A stretch of DNA of 64,000 bases, from contig NZ_BSTL01000007.1 of assembly GCF_030269485.1 (NCBI RefSeq), positions 75,204-139,203 of the forward strand. The letters are read 5' to 3'. Position numbers and translations under genes: made by a program. The notes beneath the pieces were generated by a model, which saw only the letters and a program-made list of their open reading frames with translations, had not been told where the DNA came from and made no database searches. The stretch's first letter is position 1. The number at the start of each line of letters is the position of its first letter. This stretch comes from Actinoplanes sp. NBRC 103695. GTDB taxonomy: Bacteria > Actinomycetota > Actinomycetes > Mycobacteriales > Micromonosporaceae. Below, piece by piece: positions 14,132-23,292 of the stretch.

Positions 14132-16126
14132 GTGACGCTACGTGGTCGACTCACTACCGCATTTTTGGCGGTGGTCCTCGGCCCTGTGCTGCTCGGGGCG
14201 CTGTTCGTCGGCGTGACCGTGGCCACCGTCAACAGCGATCGTGCCGACGAGCGGCTCGATCATGCCGCGACCACCGTACGCACCGCCATCGGCGCGGTCT
14301 GCCGTCAGCTCCAGGCCACCGCCGACGCCGTCGCCGTACTGTCCGCCGGTGATCGTGCCGCGGCCGCCCGTCAGCTGGTCGCACGAGGCCTGGCCAGCGA
14401 GATCACCGGGCAGACCGACCCGGGCTGGCGGGACTGCTCCGACCCGTCCGGCGGCGTGGACGCGATCTCCGCCGGCAGTACCGCGGCAGACGGAACCCGC
14501 GTGGTCGCCGCGCTCCGGCTGGACGCCGGCTTCGTCGACCGGCTGGCCGCCTCCAGCGGCGCCGACGTGCTGCTGCTCGCCCACGACGGGGCCGACGCGA
14601 CGGCCGTGCGGAGCGCCCAGGCGCTGGGACCGCGCGGCGCCTCGACCGGCACGGTCCGCCGCCTGCCCACCGGGCCCGGGCAGCCACTCCCGCTCGCGGT
14701 CACCGTCACCGAGGACGACCCGCGCGGCCTGTACGCCCTGATGACCATGGGCGTGCTCGCGGTCGCCGCCGGGGCGGTGCTGGTCGCCCGCTGGCTGGCC
14801 CGGTCCACCACCCGCCCGCTGGCCGAGCTGGCCCGCGCCGCCGACCGGGTGGCCGGTGGCGAGCTGAACACCCGGGTGCCGCTCACCCGTGACGACGAGC
14901 TCGGGCGGCTGGCCGGCGCCTTCAACCGGATGACCCGGGAGCTCCAGGCGTACGTGCAGGCCCTGACCGCCAGCCGGGATCAGCTCCGCGGCCACCTGGC
15001 GATCCTCGGCGACACCCTGTCCAGCACCCACGACCTGCACCGGATACTGCAGGTGATCCTGCAGACCGCCCTGTCCGCGACCGGCGCGCGGGCCGGCCTC
15101 GTGCTGCTCATCGACCCCAAGGACGGCCGGCTGGTGGCCCGCTGCGCGGAGGGGCTGACCGGCCGGTGGGACGTCCCCGAGCAGGAGCTGCCGCGGCTGC
15201 GGGTACCGCTCGGCCAGGGCGTTCTGGGTGCGGTGGCGGCCACCGGCGAACCGCGGCGCGGGGCCTGCGGGCCGGACGGCGGAACCGTCGACGAACCGGC
15301 CTGTCTCACGTACGTCGCGGTCCCGATCTGCCCACCGGCGAACCCGGACGAATCGGATCTCCCGCCCGCCCCGCTCGGCGTGCTCGCCCTCTACGACCGG
15401 CTCGGCTCGGACGAGTTCGACGACGACGACCTGTTCACCCTGCGTACCTTCGCCGGGCAGGCCGGGGTGGCCGTGCACAACGTGCGGGTGCACGAGGAGG
15501 CGCAGCGGCTGTCGCTCACCGACCCGCTCACCGGGCTGTGGAACTACCGGTGCCTGCGGGACTCGCTGCGCCGGGAGATCGAGCGGGCGAACCGGTTCGG
15601 GCGGATGCTCACCGTGCTGGTCCTCGACCTCGACCACTTCAAGGACGTCAACGACACCTACGGGCACGCGGCCGGCGACGCGGTGCTCGGTGAATTCGCC
15701 CGCCGGCTGCGGGTCGGGCTGCGCGAGGTGGATGCGGCGTTCCGGCAGGGGGGCGAGGAGTTCGTGGTGCTGCTGCCGGAGACCGATGCGTACGGCGGAG
15801 CCATCGTCGCCGAGCGCCTGGGCGCGGCGATCCGCGACATACCGGTACCGATCGACGGCCGGCGGGTGGACGCGGCCACCGGCCGGATGGTCGACCGCAT
15901 CCCGATCAGCGTGTCCATCGGCGTCGCCGTCTACCCGGAGCACGGCGCCGGGGCGCAACAGGTGCTTGACGCGGCGGACGATGCTCTCTATGCGGCCAAG
16001 CACGCCGGACGTGACACGTATCGCTTGGCCGAAGTGGTTTCCCAGCCCGTACCGGATGGGAACCTGGGGCAAGCAGGCACCCCTCTCGGCGGGCCGCAGC
16101 CTCCGCGGCAGAGCCGCGGCCGATAG
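14132..16126 (+). CDS. Membrane GAF-GGDEF diguanylate cyclase
   Basis: A 664-residue sensor enzyme. It has an N-terminal transmembrane helix (about 8-32), an extracytoplasmic domain, a second helix near 205-225, a HAMP linker, a GAF domain (about 300-450) and a C-terminal GGDEF domain. The active-site loop is GGEEF near 540 and is preceded by RxxD (REVD) five residues upstream, so product inhibition through the I-site is likely. It would make c-di-GMP from two GTP. The GTG at 14132 has GGGAG 7 bases upstream; an ATG at 14090 is possible. It separates the cyclo-ligase from galU, which are neighbours in mycobacteria. Confidence 0.9.
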   Translation: MTLRGRLTTAFLAVVLGPVLLGALFVGVTVATVNSDRADERLDHAATTVRTAIGAVCRQLQATADAVAVLSAGDRAAAARQLVARGLASEITGQTDPGWRDCSDPSGGVDAISAGSTAADGTRVVAALRLDAGFVDRLAASSGADVLLLAHDGADATAVRSAQALGPRGASTGTVRRLPTGPGQPLPLAVTVTEDDPRGLYALMTMGVLAVAAGAVLVARWLARSTTRPLAELARAADRVAGGELNTRVPLTRDDELGRLAGAFNRMTRELQAYVQALTASRDQLRGHLAILGDTLSSTHDLHRILQVILQTALSATGARAGLVLLIDPKDGRLVARCAEGLTGRWDVPEQELPRLRVPLGQGVLGAVAATGEPRRGACGPDGGTVDEPACLTYVAVPICPPANPDESDLPPAPLGVLALYDRLGSDEFDDDDLFTLRTFAGQAGVAVHNVRVHEEAQRLSLTDPLTGLWNYRCLRDSLRREIERANRFGRMLTVLVLDLDHFKDVNDTYGHAAGDAVLGEFARRLRVGLREVDAAFRQGGEEFVVLLPETDAYGGAIVAERLGAAIRDIPVPIDGRRVDAATGRMVDRIPISVSIGVAVYPEHGAGAQQVLDAADDALYAAKHAGRDTYRLAEVVSQPVPDGNLGQAGTPLGGPQPPRQSRGR

Positions 16127-16165
16127 TCTCGCGGCATATCCGGGCACGATCCGAACGAAGGTGCG

Positions 16166-17083
16166 GTGACCCCTCTGATGACGACGAACGCCTCCGGTGC
16201 ACGCCGGGCGGTCAAGGCCGTGATCCCCGCGGCCGGCCTCGCCACCCGGTTCCTGCCGGCCACCAAGGCCGTGCCCAAGGAGCTGCTGCCGGTGGTGGAC
16301 CGGCCGGTCCTGCAGTACATCGTCGAGGAGGCGGCCGCGGCCGGCATCACCGACGTCCTGCTGGTCACCGGGCGGGGAAAGACGTCGATGGTCGACCACT
16401 TCGACCGGCGCCCCGACGTGGAGGCGCGCCTGGAGGAGAAGGGTGACCTCGAGCGCCTCGCCGAGGTCCGGCGCACCAGCGAGCTCGCCAACATCTACAC
16501 GTGCCGGCAGGGCGAGCCGCTCGGGCTCGGCCACGCGGTCGGCGTCGCCGCCTCGCACATCGGCGGCGAACCGTTCGCCGTGCTGCTCGGCGACGAGTTC
16601 TGCGACGTGGACGAGCCGCTGCTCCCGTCGATGCTCGACCTGCAGGCGCAGACCGGCGGCATCGTGCTCGCCTTCGTCGAGGTCGACCCGTCGGAGACCT
16701 CCCGCTACGGCATCGCCTCGATCGAGACCACCGACACCGAGGACGTCGTCAAGGTGACCGGCCTGGTGGAGAAGCCGTCGCCGGCCGAGGCGCCCAGCAA
16801 CCTGGCCGTGCTCGGCCGCTACGTGCTGCCCGCCACGATCTTCGACGCGATCGCCGACACCAAGCCGGGCAGCGGCGGCGAGATCCAGCTCACCGACGCG
16901 ATGGCCGCGCTGCTCGCCGACGGCACCCCGGTGCACGGCATCGTCTACCGCGGCCACCGGTACGACACCGGCATGCCGCTGGGCTACCTGCAGGCCGTCG
17001 TGCAGCTCGCGGTCAAGCGTCCCGACCTCGGTGAGGAGTTCCGCCGCTGGCTGGGCGAATTCGTCGGGGGCGGGAAGGGATGA
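16166..17083 (+). CDS. galU: UTP-glucose-1-phosphate uridylyltransferase
   Basis: A 305-residue nucleotidyltransferase that makes UDP-glucose. GLATRFLPATKAVPKE near residues 23-38 holds the nucleotide-binding loop and catalytic lysine, and GEIQLTDAM and LGYLQAVVQLA are typical of GalU. Start is GTG at 16166 or ATG at 16178. The TGA overlaps the start of the next gene by four bases (ATGA), so galU and the moeA-like gene are translationally coupled, as in other actinobacteria. Confidence 0.95.
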   Translation: MTPLMTTNASGARRAVKAVIPAAGLATRFLPATKAVPKELLPVVDRPVLQYIVEEAAAAGITDVLLVTGRGKTSMVDHFDRRPDVEARLEEKGDLERLAEVRRTSELANIYTCRQGEPLGLGHAVGVAASHIGGEPFAVLLGDEFCDVDEPLLPSMLDLQAQTGGIVLAFVEVDPSETSRYGIASIETTDTEDVVKVTGLVEKPSPAEAPSNLAVLGRYVLPATIFDAIADTKPGSGGEIQLTDAMAALLADGTPVHGIVYRGHRYDTGMPLGYLQAVVQLAVKRPDLGEEFRRWLGEFVGGGKG

Positions 17084-18390
17084 CCGCCACGGCCGACGCC
17101 GAGGCGGCCGCCAACGAGCTGAAGCCTCTCGCGGAATACCTGGGCAGCGTGCTGCGCAGGCTCCGCGCGCTGCCCCCGCTCGACCTCGACCTCACCCAGG
17201 CGCACGGCAACGTGCTCTCCGGTGATGTGCTCGCCCCGCACCCGTTCCCGGCCTTCGACCAGGCCGCCATCGACGGCTACGCGGCGCGCTGGGAGGACCT
17301 CGCGTCGGCCGGCCGCATAGGGTCACACCCGTCCTTCGGACGGTTCGAGGGCGGACCCCGCCCGGTGCGGCTCAATGTGGTCGGCGACCTCGGCGCGGCG
17401 AGCTGGCGACCGGTACGCCTGACGCCCGGCACCTGCTTCTCGGTGGCGGCCGGCTCGCCCCTGCCGATCGGCGCCGACGTCGTGGTGCCGGTGCACTGGA
17501 CGGACCAGGGCATGGCCGCCGTGGAGATCCTGCACGCGCCCAAGCGCGGCTCCGGCGTCCGGCGGGCCGGCGACGAGGTGCAGGTCGGTCAGTCGCTCGC
17601 CGCCGCCGGGTCGTACGTCACGCCGGCCATGGTCGCCGTGTTCGCCGCCGCCGGCATCGGGCACGTGGTGGTCCGGCCCAGCCCGCGGGTCGTCGTGGTG
17701 GCCACCGGTGACGAACTCGTCGACGTCGGCCGGCCCAGCCAGCCCGGTCAGGTGGTGGACGCCAACTCGCACGCGCTCACCGCGGCCGCGGTGGAGGCCG
17801 GCGCGCTCGCGTACCGGATCGGCATCTGCGACGACGACCCGGAGGGGCTCCGCGGCCTGCTGGAGGACCAGACCCTGCGCGCCGACCTGATCATCACCAC
17901 CGGCGGCACCGGCACCGGGCCCGGCGACATGCTGCGCCGGGTGCTGTCCCGGCGGGACAACGGCCGTGGTGTCGTCGAGTTCACCGACGTGGCGCTCTCA
18001 CCCGGCACCGCCCTCGGGTTCGGCACCGTCGGCGGCGAGGAGGTGCCGGTGGTCTGCCTGCCCGGCGAGCCCGGCGCCGCCCTGATCGGCTTCGAGGTGC
18101 TCGCCCGGCCGGTCATCCAGCTCCTCGCCGGCGCCGAGCCGGTGTTCCGTCCCAGCGTGAAGGCGCATCTGCTGGAAACGGTGTCGTCGCCCGGCGGACT
18201 GCGGGAGTTCCGGCCCGCGCACGTCGCCGAGCGGCGCGGCGGCGGCTATACGGTGCAACCTCTCGCCGGTGGGCCGTACACTCTGTCCGGCCTCGCTGAA
18301 GCGAACGGGCTGCTGGTCCTCGGCGAGCGGGTCACCTCGGCCGCCGCCGGGTCGACCGTCGATGTGTTGTTGCTCGACCGGAGGCGATAG
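17080..18390 (+). CDS. glp: MoeA/gephyrin-like protein (Glp)
   Basis: A 436-residue MoeA-family protein. It has the family segments FDQAAIDGYA, the catalytic-type VVVVATGDELVDVG, and TTGGTGTGPGD. Canonical MoeA inserts molybdate into adenylated molybdopterin. In Corynebacterium the copy in this locus (Glp) acts instead in cell division together with FtsZ and the membrane protein GlpR. The order galU-moeA-rimJ-glpR is the same here, so a divisome role is likely, though catalytic residues look intact. Confidence 0.88.
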   Translation: MTATADAEAAANELKPLAEYLGSVLRRLRALPPLDLDLTQAHGNVLSGDVLAPHPFPAFDQAAIDGYAARWEDLASAGRIGSHPSFGRFEGGPRPVRLNVVGDLGAASWRPVRLTPGTCFSVAAGSPLPIGADVVVPVHWTDQGMAAVEILHAPKRGSGVRRAGDEVQVGQSLAAAGSYVTPAMVAVFAAAGIGHVVVRPSPRVVVVATGDELVDVGRPSQPGQVVDANSHALTAAAVEAGALAYRIGICDDDPEGLRGLLEDQTLRADLIITTGGTGTGPGDMLRRVLSRRDNGRGVVEFTDVALSPGTALGFGTVGGEEVPVVCLPGEPGAALIGFEVLARPVIQLLAGAEPVFRPSVKAHLLETVSSPGGLREFRPAHVAERRGGGYTVQPLAGGPYTLSGLAEANGLLVLGERVTSAAAGSTVDVLLLDRRR

Positions 18391-19029
18391 ATGCTGGGTT
18401 CCGCGCCCGGATGGCCTGCCGTCCTGGCGGACGGAGCCGTGACCCTGCGCCCGTACCGCCGCGGCGACGCCCGCGCGTGGTCCGAGGTGCGCATCGCCAA
18501 CCAGAAATGGCTGGCTCCCTGGGAGTCCTCGCCGCCCGGGCCGTGGGTCGAGATGAACTCCCCGCGCGCCTACATGTACGTCTACCGGGACATGCGGCGG
18601 GCCGCCCGCCGGGCCGAGAGCATGCCGTTCGCGGTCTGGTACCGCGACGACGACGGTGACCGGCTGGTCGGGCACCTCAACCTCGGCAACATCGTGCGGC
18701 GGGCGTTCAGCTCCGCGTACGCCGGGTACTGGGTGGACTCCCGGGTGGCCGGCCGCGGCGTCATCCCCACCGCGCTGGCCCTGGCGGTCGACCACGCGTT
18801 CAGCTCCGGCGGACTGCACCGCATCGAGGTCAACATCCGCCCGGAGAACGTCCCGAGCCGCCGCGTCGTGGAGAAACTCGGCTTCCGCGAGGAGGCCTAC
18901 CACCCGCGCTACATGCACATCGACGGGCAATGGCGAGACCACCTCGGGTACGCCATGACGAGCGAAGAGGTCGCCGGTGAGGGTGGCCTGCTGGCCCGCT
19001 GGCGCAGGCTCCGTACCACGACAAAATGA
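18391..19029 (+). CDS. rimJ: GNAT acetyltransferase, RimJ/RimL type
   Basis: A 212-residue acetyltransferase. VTLRPYRRGDARAW marks the start of the GNAT fold; GYWVDSRVAGRGVIPTA is the acetyl-CoA P-loop (motif A); NVPSRRVVEKLGFREE is motif B. RimJ-type enzymes acetylate protein N-termini. It begins directly after the glp stop with no gap, completing the galU-glp-rimJ transcription unit. Confidence 0.88.
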   Translation: MLGSAPGWPAVLADGAVTLRPYRRGDARAWSEVRIANQKWLAPWESSPPGPWVEMNSPRAYMYVYRDMRRAARRAESMPFAVWYRDDDGDRLVGHLNLGNIVRRAFSSAYAGYWVDSRVAGRGVIPTALALAVDHAFSSGGLHRIEVNIRPENVPSRRVVEKLGFREEAYHPRYMHIDGQWRDHLGYAMTSEEVAGEGGLLARWRRLRTTTK

Positions 19030-19085
19030 TCAACTCACTGTGACGCGCCCGGCGCGCCGCCGTTATTTCCGCTGGTCCCGGCCTT

Positions 19086-19106
19086 AATCTCAAAATGATT
19101 GAGATT
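19086..19106. promoter_or_regulatory. Inverted repeat upstream of glpR
   Basis: AATCTCA-N7-TGAGATT, perfect 7-bp arms, lies 29 bases before the glpR start and 57 bases after the rimJ stop. There is no U-run, so an operator is more likely than a terminator. Confidence 0.5.
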
Positions 19107-19134
19107 TCACGAAGGTTGACGGGAGGGGTGGAGG

Positions 19135-19857
19135 GTGCCGACCTCGGTGCTCCTCGCCGTCCTCGCCGCGGCCGGTCTGCTCGCCCTCGCACCGGCACTC
19201 GTGCGCCGGTACGACGCCACCGAGCGGCTCGCCGCGGAGCGGGCGCTGTCGACGGCACGGGTGCTCTCCCGTGACCGGCGGCGCCGCAGCGTGCCCGGAC
19301 GCCGTCCGGTCGCCCTCCCGCGGCAGGTCACGGTCACCATCCCGGCGACGCCGACCCGCCCCCTCAAGCTGGTCACGAAGCGCCCGCCGCGGGTCGTCCC
19401 GCCGCGCCGGCACACCCCCGCGGTGGTCCGCCGCCGCCGGGTCTTCGCGGCTCTGCTCCTGCTCAACGTGATCGAGCTGGTCGGCGTCATGGCCGTCGGC
19501 CCGGGCTTCTGGATCGGCTGCGCGGTGACCGGCTCGCTGCTCGGCTGGTACCTGATCCACCTGCGCAACCTCGCCCTCGCCGACCGCAGGCGCCGCCGCG
19601 TCGAGGCCCGCGAGGCGGCGTGGCTGGCCGCCCGGCAGGCCGAGGTACGCCGCGAGCAGGCCCGCCGAGCCGCGGCCCGGCGCGAGGGTCAGCGGCGGCT
19701 GGCCGCCCAGAAGGAGGCGGTCCGCCGCACCGCCATGGGCCTGGACGGCACCGCCGACCTGCCGGCGGTCGCCAGCGGCGGTTCGGTGTCCTACCGGCCG
19801 GCGCGCGGCCTCCGAGGCCGCCCCTACGAGGCCGGCGGCCGCTCCTTCACGGCGTGA
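19135..19857 (+). CDS. glpR: GlpR/SepX-like divisome membrane protein
   Basis: A 240-residue membrane protein with one N-terminal helix (about 3-20), a basic region, two closely spaced helices at about 104-145 (AALLLLNVIELVGVMAVG and WIGCAVTGSLLGWYLIHL), and an Arg/Ala-rich coiled-coil tail. This topology and the position after galU-glp-rimJ match GlpR of Corynebacterium, the receptor for Glp, and SepX of Streptomyces. It would link the division ring to the membrane. Sequence outside the membrane segments is weakly conserved in the family, so the call leans on context. Confidence 0.82.
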   Translation: MPTSVLLAVLAAAGLLALAPALVRRYDATERLAAERALSTARVLSRDRRRRSVPGRRPVALPRQVTVTIPATPTRPLKLVTKRPPRVVPPRRHTPAVVRRRRVFAALLLLNVIELVGVMAVGPGFWIGCAVTGSLLGWYLIHLRNLALADRRRRRVEAREAAWLAARQAEVRREQARRAAARREGQRRLAAQKEAVRRTAMGLDGTADLPAVASGGSVSYRPARGLRGRPYEAGGRSFTA

Positions 19858-19932
19858 CCCGCCGGGTAGGGGTATCCCATTCGCGACCCCTTCGGCCGAC
19901 CTGTTAGCCTTGCTGAGGCTCTTCGGGGCCAA

Positions 19933-20006
19933 GGGGCTGTGGCGCAGTCTGGTAGCGCACCTCGTTCGCATCGAGGGGGTCTGGGGTTCAAATCCCCACA
20001 GCTCCA
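19933..20006 (+). tRNA. tRNA-Ala (anticodon CGC)
   Basis: A full cloverleaf can be drawn: acceptor GGGGCTG with CAGCTCC (one G-T pair), anticodon stem CCTCG/CGAGG enclosing TTCGCAT (anticodon CGC), T-arm TGGGGTTCAAATCCCCA, discriminator A. No CCA is encoded. The 3' part (from 19973) is repeated at 28135, marking it as the integration site of a mobile element. Confidence 0.93.
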
Positions 20007-20007
20007 C
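19973..20007 (+). repeat. attL: left copy of the 35-bp att core
   Basis: This segment is identical to 28135-28169. It starts at the 3' side of the anticodon stem and runs one base past the discriminator of tRNA-Ala. Confidence 0.9.
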
Positions 20008-20013
20008 AAATCT

Positions 20014-20049
20014 AAGGTCCTGACCAGCTAGAACGCCGGTCAGGGCCTT
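20014..20049 (+). terminator. Hairpin after tRNA-Ala
   Basis: AAGGTCCTGACC and GGTCAGGGCCTT form a 12-bp stem (one G-T pair) with a 12-base loop, followed by ACGTTTATC. It is the probable tRNA terminator supplied by the element. Confidence 0.65.
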
Positions 20050-20253
20050 ACGTTTATCTATGTGATTTTGAATCACCCCCCGAAACCCCCCACAAACGCC
20101 TGCGGCGACGACGTTCGGCGGCGTGGACCTGTCCGCGCTGCGGGGTAGTCGGGCGTTCGGCTGCGCGGGGGCTACGCGGCCCGGGACGGCCGGGGATCGC
20201 CGCGTTCGGGGTCGGTCGTTGTCGGGCTGGCGCCGAGCCAGCCAGCCCTCCCG
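20050..20253. other. Left-end non-coding DNA of the element
   Basis: This stretch holds a perfect inverted repeat GTGATT-N3-AATCAC (20062-20076) and the sequence ACCCCCCGAAACCCC (from 20075), nearly repeated near the right end (28007). These may be integrase arm-type or excisionase sites. The rest looks like out-of-frame debris preceding the truncated integrase. Confidence 0.45.
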
Positions 20254-20988
20254 TTGGTGTCCGCCTACCACGTGTTCGAGCAGACCTGGAGCCCACCGAT
20301 GCCGTTTCTGTTCCAGCGACGCTTCGGCACCGAAGACCGGCCAATGACCCGCAGCTACATCCGAGAGTGCCTCGTCGCCATGTCAGACACCGCCCATATC
20401 ATCGCCGCCGGCCAGCCTCTGCAATGGCGACCGCACGACTTCAGAAGAATCTCTATCACCGACGCCATCCGATCCGGCCTGCCCCCGCACATCGCCGCCA
20501 AGGTTTGCGGTCACACCACGGTCGACACCACGATGGGGTACGCCGCGATCTACCCCGAAGACGTGATCGCCCACCACCGTGCCTTCATCGCCCGCCGCCG
20601 CGCCGAGCGGCCCAGCGAGGAATACCGCGACCTCACCGCCACCGAATGGGACCATTTCCTCGCCCAATTCGAACTACGGAAGGTCGCGCCCGGGACCTGC
20701 GGCCGCAATCATGGAACGCCTTGCCAGCATGAAAACGCCTGCGTCAGATGCCCACTACTCCGAGTAGACCCGGCACAACTGCCACGGCTGAAGGAGATCC
20801 ACGCCAACCTCGCTGACCGGCTCGCTGAAGCCAAAGAGCAGGGCTGGACGGGCGAGGTCGCCGCTATCGAGACCACGATGGCTGCCGCGGCCCAGAAGCT
20901 CGAAGCCATGCGCACCGCACGCGACACGCCCGTCCTGCTCGGTATACCCGACCTTCGATCCTCGGCCGGACGATCAAGCGGCGTGTGA
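20254..20988 (+). pseudogene. Tyrosine recombinase (integrase), N-terminally truncated
   Basis: The 244 residues correspond to the catalytic C-terminal part of a phage-type integrase. WRPHDFRRISIT supplies HxxR, VCGHTTVDTTMGY supplies the GH motif and the nucleophilic tyrosine region, and a Cys-containing tail (CGRNHGTPCQHENACVRCP) resembles integrases that end in a zinc-ribbon-like segment. The core-binding domain and first catalytic arginine are missing, so it should be inactive. It points away from attL, into the element. Confidence 0.8.
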
Positions 20989-21049
20989 GTACGCGGCGGA
21001 AAGCGAGGCGACTGCCTGGCTTCAGGACCGAGCCGGGCAGTGGTCCACC

Positions 21050-21268
21050 TTGACTAGAAGGTACCGCAAGCCCCGCGACGGCAGTGAACTGCCGGCATGG
21101 AAGCAGGACTACAACACCGGGCACCGCAAAATCCGCGCCCGCGTCGAGCACGCCCTGGCCCGGCTGAAGACCTACAAGATCCTGCGCGACTACCGCCGCG
21201 CCGGCCACACCCTCGCGGTCACCGCGTCCGGAATTGCTCATTTACACAACATCGCCCTGGCCGGCTGA
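21050..21268 (+). pseudogene. IS5-family transposase C-terminal fragment
   Basis: Seventy-two residues (NTGHRKIRARVEHALARLKTY, KILRDYRR, GIAHLHNIALAG) match the end of IS5/IS1647-type DDE transposases, where HRKIRARVEH holds the last catalytic Glu. Everything upstream, including the DDE aspartates, is missing, and no terminal inverted repeats are visible. Confidence 0.75.
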
Positions 21269-21300
21269 CCCCCGAGACGGAGAGTGGTCGGTGGTGTCGA

Positions 21301-21522
21301 TCAGGATCGGATCGCTGAGGGTTTGATCCCGACGCCACGTTCACGCAGGTCTTGCACGACGTTGAGGCACTCGCGCAGGTTCCGTCCGAGCCGGTCGAGG
21401 TTGGTCGCGACGATCGTGTCCCCGGATTGGGTGTAATGAAGCAGCTCGGCGAAGCCAGCCCGGTCGATGGTGGCGCCGGTCTTCTTGTCGGCGTAGATCC
21501 GCTCGGCGGGACTGCCGTGCAT
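21301..21522 (-). pseudogene. Serine recombinase fragment
   Basis: Seventy-three residues resemble the middle of a resolvase/invertase catalytic domain (IYADKKTGATIDRAGF, DTIVATNLDRLGRNLRECL). The N-terminal segment with the catalytic serine (YxRVS) and the DNA-binding end are absent. It lies 32 bases from the end of the IS5 fragment, convergent with it, so this is a debris zone. Confidence 0.7.
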
Positions 21523-21667
21523 GGCGATCGGCGTGGGCGTGGCTGTTCCTGTTCTCCGGCAGCTGGATGCTGCATGAGATGATCACGTAGACCGAGCAGC
21601 TGTTCGAGAAGATCCCGGCGCTGTTGCGGGCGTCGGCCGGGATGAGATCTGGCCACAGGAGGAATAA

Positions 21668-23077
21668 ATGGCATCGTCGAAGGCCCGGACCTTCGCACGC
21701 ATCGGATCGACGGAACCACCCACCGGCGCGCCGCGAAAGCTGGACACGGCGATCGTGCTCGGGGGAAGCGTCGCCGGCCTGATGGCGGCCCGCGTGCTGG
21801 CCGACCATGCCCGGACCGTGGTGGTCGTCGAGCGCGACGACCTCACCCAGGGCGGCTCGGTGCGGCGTGGCGTACCGCAGGGCAGTCAGGTGCACGCTCT
21901 GCTGCCCGGCGGCAACCGGCAGATGGAGCGGTGGTTTCCGGGCTTCACCACGGAGGCGGTGGCGGCCGGCGCCGTGCGGTCGACCGCCGAACAGCGCGAC
22001 GCCTACATCGACGGTGTCCGCAAGGTCCGCGGGTCCGAGGTGGACATGCTCACCGCCACCCGGCCGTTATTCGAGGACCAGCTCCGCCGGCGGCTGCTGG
22101 CTCTGCCTAACGTCAAGACCATCACCGGGCGTGCCACCGGTCTGGACTTCAGTGACTCGTCGGTCACCGCCGTGCGGTACGAGTCGGACGGTATGCCGGG
22201 GGTCCAGCCGGCCAGTTTCGTCGTGGACGCGATGGGTCGATCGAGCCGGTTGAGCGACTGGCTGGAGGCGGGCGGCTGGGACCGGCCGCCGATGACCCGT
22301 CAGATCACTGGCATCAACTACGCGACTGCCCTCTTCCGCCGCCCGCCCGGCGAACCGGACCGGATCGCGGCCATCGCGCTGTGCAGCCCGGAGGTCGGCG
22401 GCGACCTAGCCGGGGTGACCTTCTCCGCGGTGGAGGACGACCGCTGGATTGTGATGATGGGCGGCTACGGTGACTGCCGGCCCGGCCACGACGCCGAGGA
22501 CATGATCCGTCGCTGCCGTCACGACTTCCCCGCCGAGTTCGGCCAGGTCGCCGGGAACGACCTGGTCCGCGACGTCGTCACCTACCGGCAGGCGGACAGC
22601 CGCCGCCGCGACTTCGCCGCCACCAATCGTTTCCCGGCGCGGCTGGTCGCGGTGGGCGACGCCGTGGCCTCGTTCAACCCGATCTACGGCCAGGGTATGT
22701 CGTCGGCCGCGTTGCATTCCTCGTGCCTGGACCTGTTCCTGCGTTCGGAGCACGCCCTGGACGCCCCGGCCCGGCACTTCTTCGACCTGCAGCAGGTGGT
22801 TGTCGACGCCGCCTGGGGCATCTCCACCGGCGGCGACCTGGGCCGGCCCTCGGTCGACGCGCCGCGGCCCCGGGGCTATCGGGTCACCAGCTGGCTCACC
22901 GGGCAGATCGTCGGCGCCACGATAACCGACCCGTGGGTGGGACGGCTCTTCGACGACGTCACCCACATGGTTCGGCACCCCGACGAGCTCGCCGCTCCGG
23001 CCGTCCTGGGCCGCGCGCTGGCCGCCCGCTTTAGCCGGCGTCCTGCACCCACGGCCCCGCTGGCCACCACCGCATAG
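21668..23077 (+). CDS. FAD-dependent monooxygenase/oxidoreductase
   Basis: A 469-residue flavoprotein. Residues 28-58 form the Rossmann FAD motif (VLGGSVAGLMAARVLADH, then VVVVERDD). The second FAD motif RLVAVGDAVASFNPIYGQGM (GD motif) lies near 325. The fold is that of p-hydroxybenzoate-hydroxylase-like or geranylgeranyl-reductase-like enzymes, including polyether epoxidases. Substrate is unknown. AGGAGG precedes the ATG by 6 bases. It is intact, unlike its neighbours, and is not an ars gene, so it may be cargo of an older insertion. Confidence 0.82.
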   Translation: MASSKARTFARIGSTEPPTGAPRKLDTAIVLGGSVAGLMAARVLADHARTVVVVERDDLTQGGSVRRGVPQGSQVHALLPGGNRQMERWFPGFTTEAVAAGAVRSTAEQRDAYIDGVRKVRGSEVDMLTATRPLFEDQLRRRLLALPNVKTITGRATGLDFSDSSVTAVRYESDGMPGVQPASFVVDAMGRSSRLSDWLEAGGWDRPPMTRQITGINYATALFRRPPGEPDRIAAIALCSPEVGGDLAGVTFSAVEDDRWIVMMGGYGDCRPGHDAEDMIRRCRHDFPAEFGQVAGNDLVRDVVTYRQADSRRRDFAATNRFPARLVAVGDAVASFNPIYGQGMSSAALHSSCLDLFLRSEHALDAPARHFFDLQQVVVDAAWGISTGGDLGRPSVDAPRPRGYRVTSWLTGQIVGATITDPWVGRLFDDVTHMVRHPDELAAPAVLGRALAARFSRRPAPTAPLATTA

Positions 23078-23292
23078 GATCGACGCCGGCACCTCGGCGC
23101 CGGAGTCGTTTCGTTCCGCGTGTCAGCGCAGGCTGCGGAAGCCTGGGTCCGGCAGGTGCCCGAGACGACCGCCGCCGGCAGTTGCTTCGCCGGTGCCCTC
23201 GATGGCCATGCCGACCGGTGCCGCCTTGTCGGTGCCGGACACGATCAGCTAATTAGCTTTGTGTTCTCACCGTTGCGCAGGTTTGTGCCTGG
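23078..23292. other. Intergenic segment with small palindromes
   Basis: A GC-rich hairpin just after the monooxygenase stop (about 23086-23103) is a possible terminator. A perfect 12-bp palindrome AGCTAATTAGCT lies at 23247-23258. A short minus-strand frame ends near 23130 but is too short to assign. Confidence 0.4.

Noticed and set aside
14138..16957. A 939-codon minus-strand open frame over the diguanylate cyclase and galU
   Set aside because: It is an antisense by-product of high third-position GC. The plus-strand genes have clear family motifs.
17080..18390. A canonical molybdenum cofactor gene
   Set aside because: MoeA motifs are present, but the galU-glp-rimJ-glpR context points to the divisome protein Glp, so a molybdenum role was not asserted.
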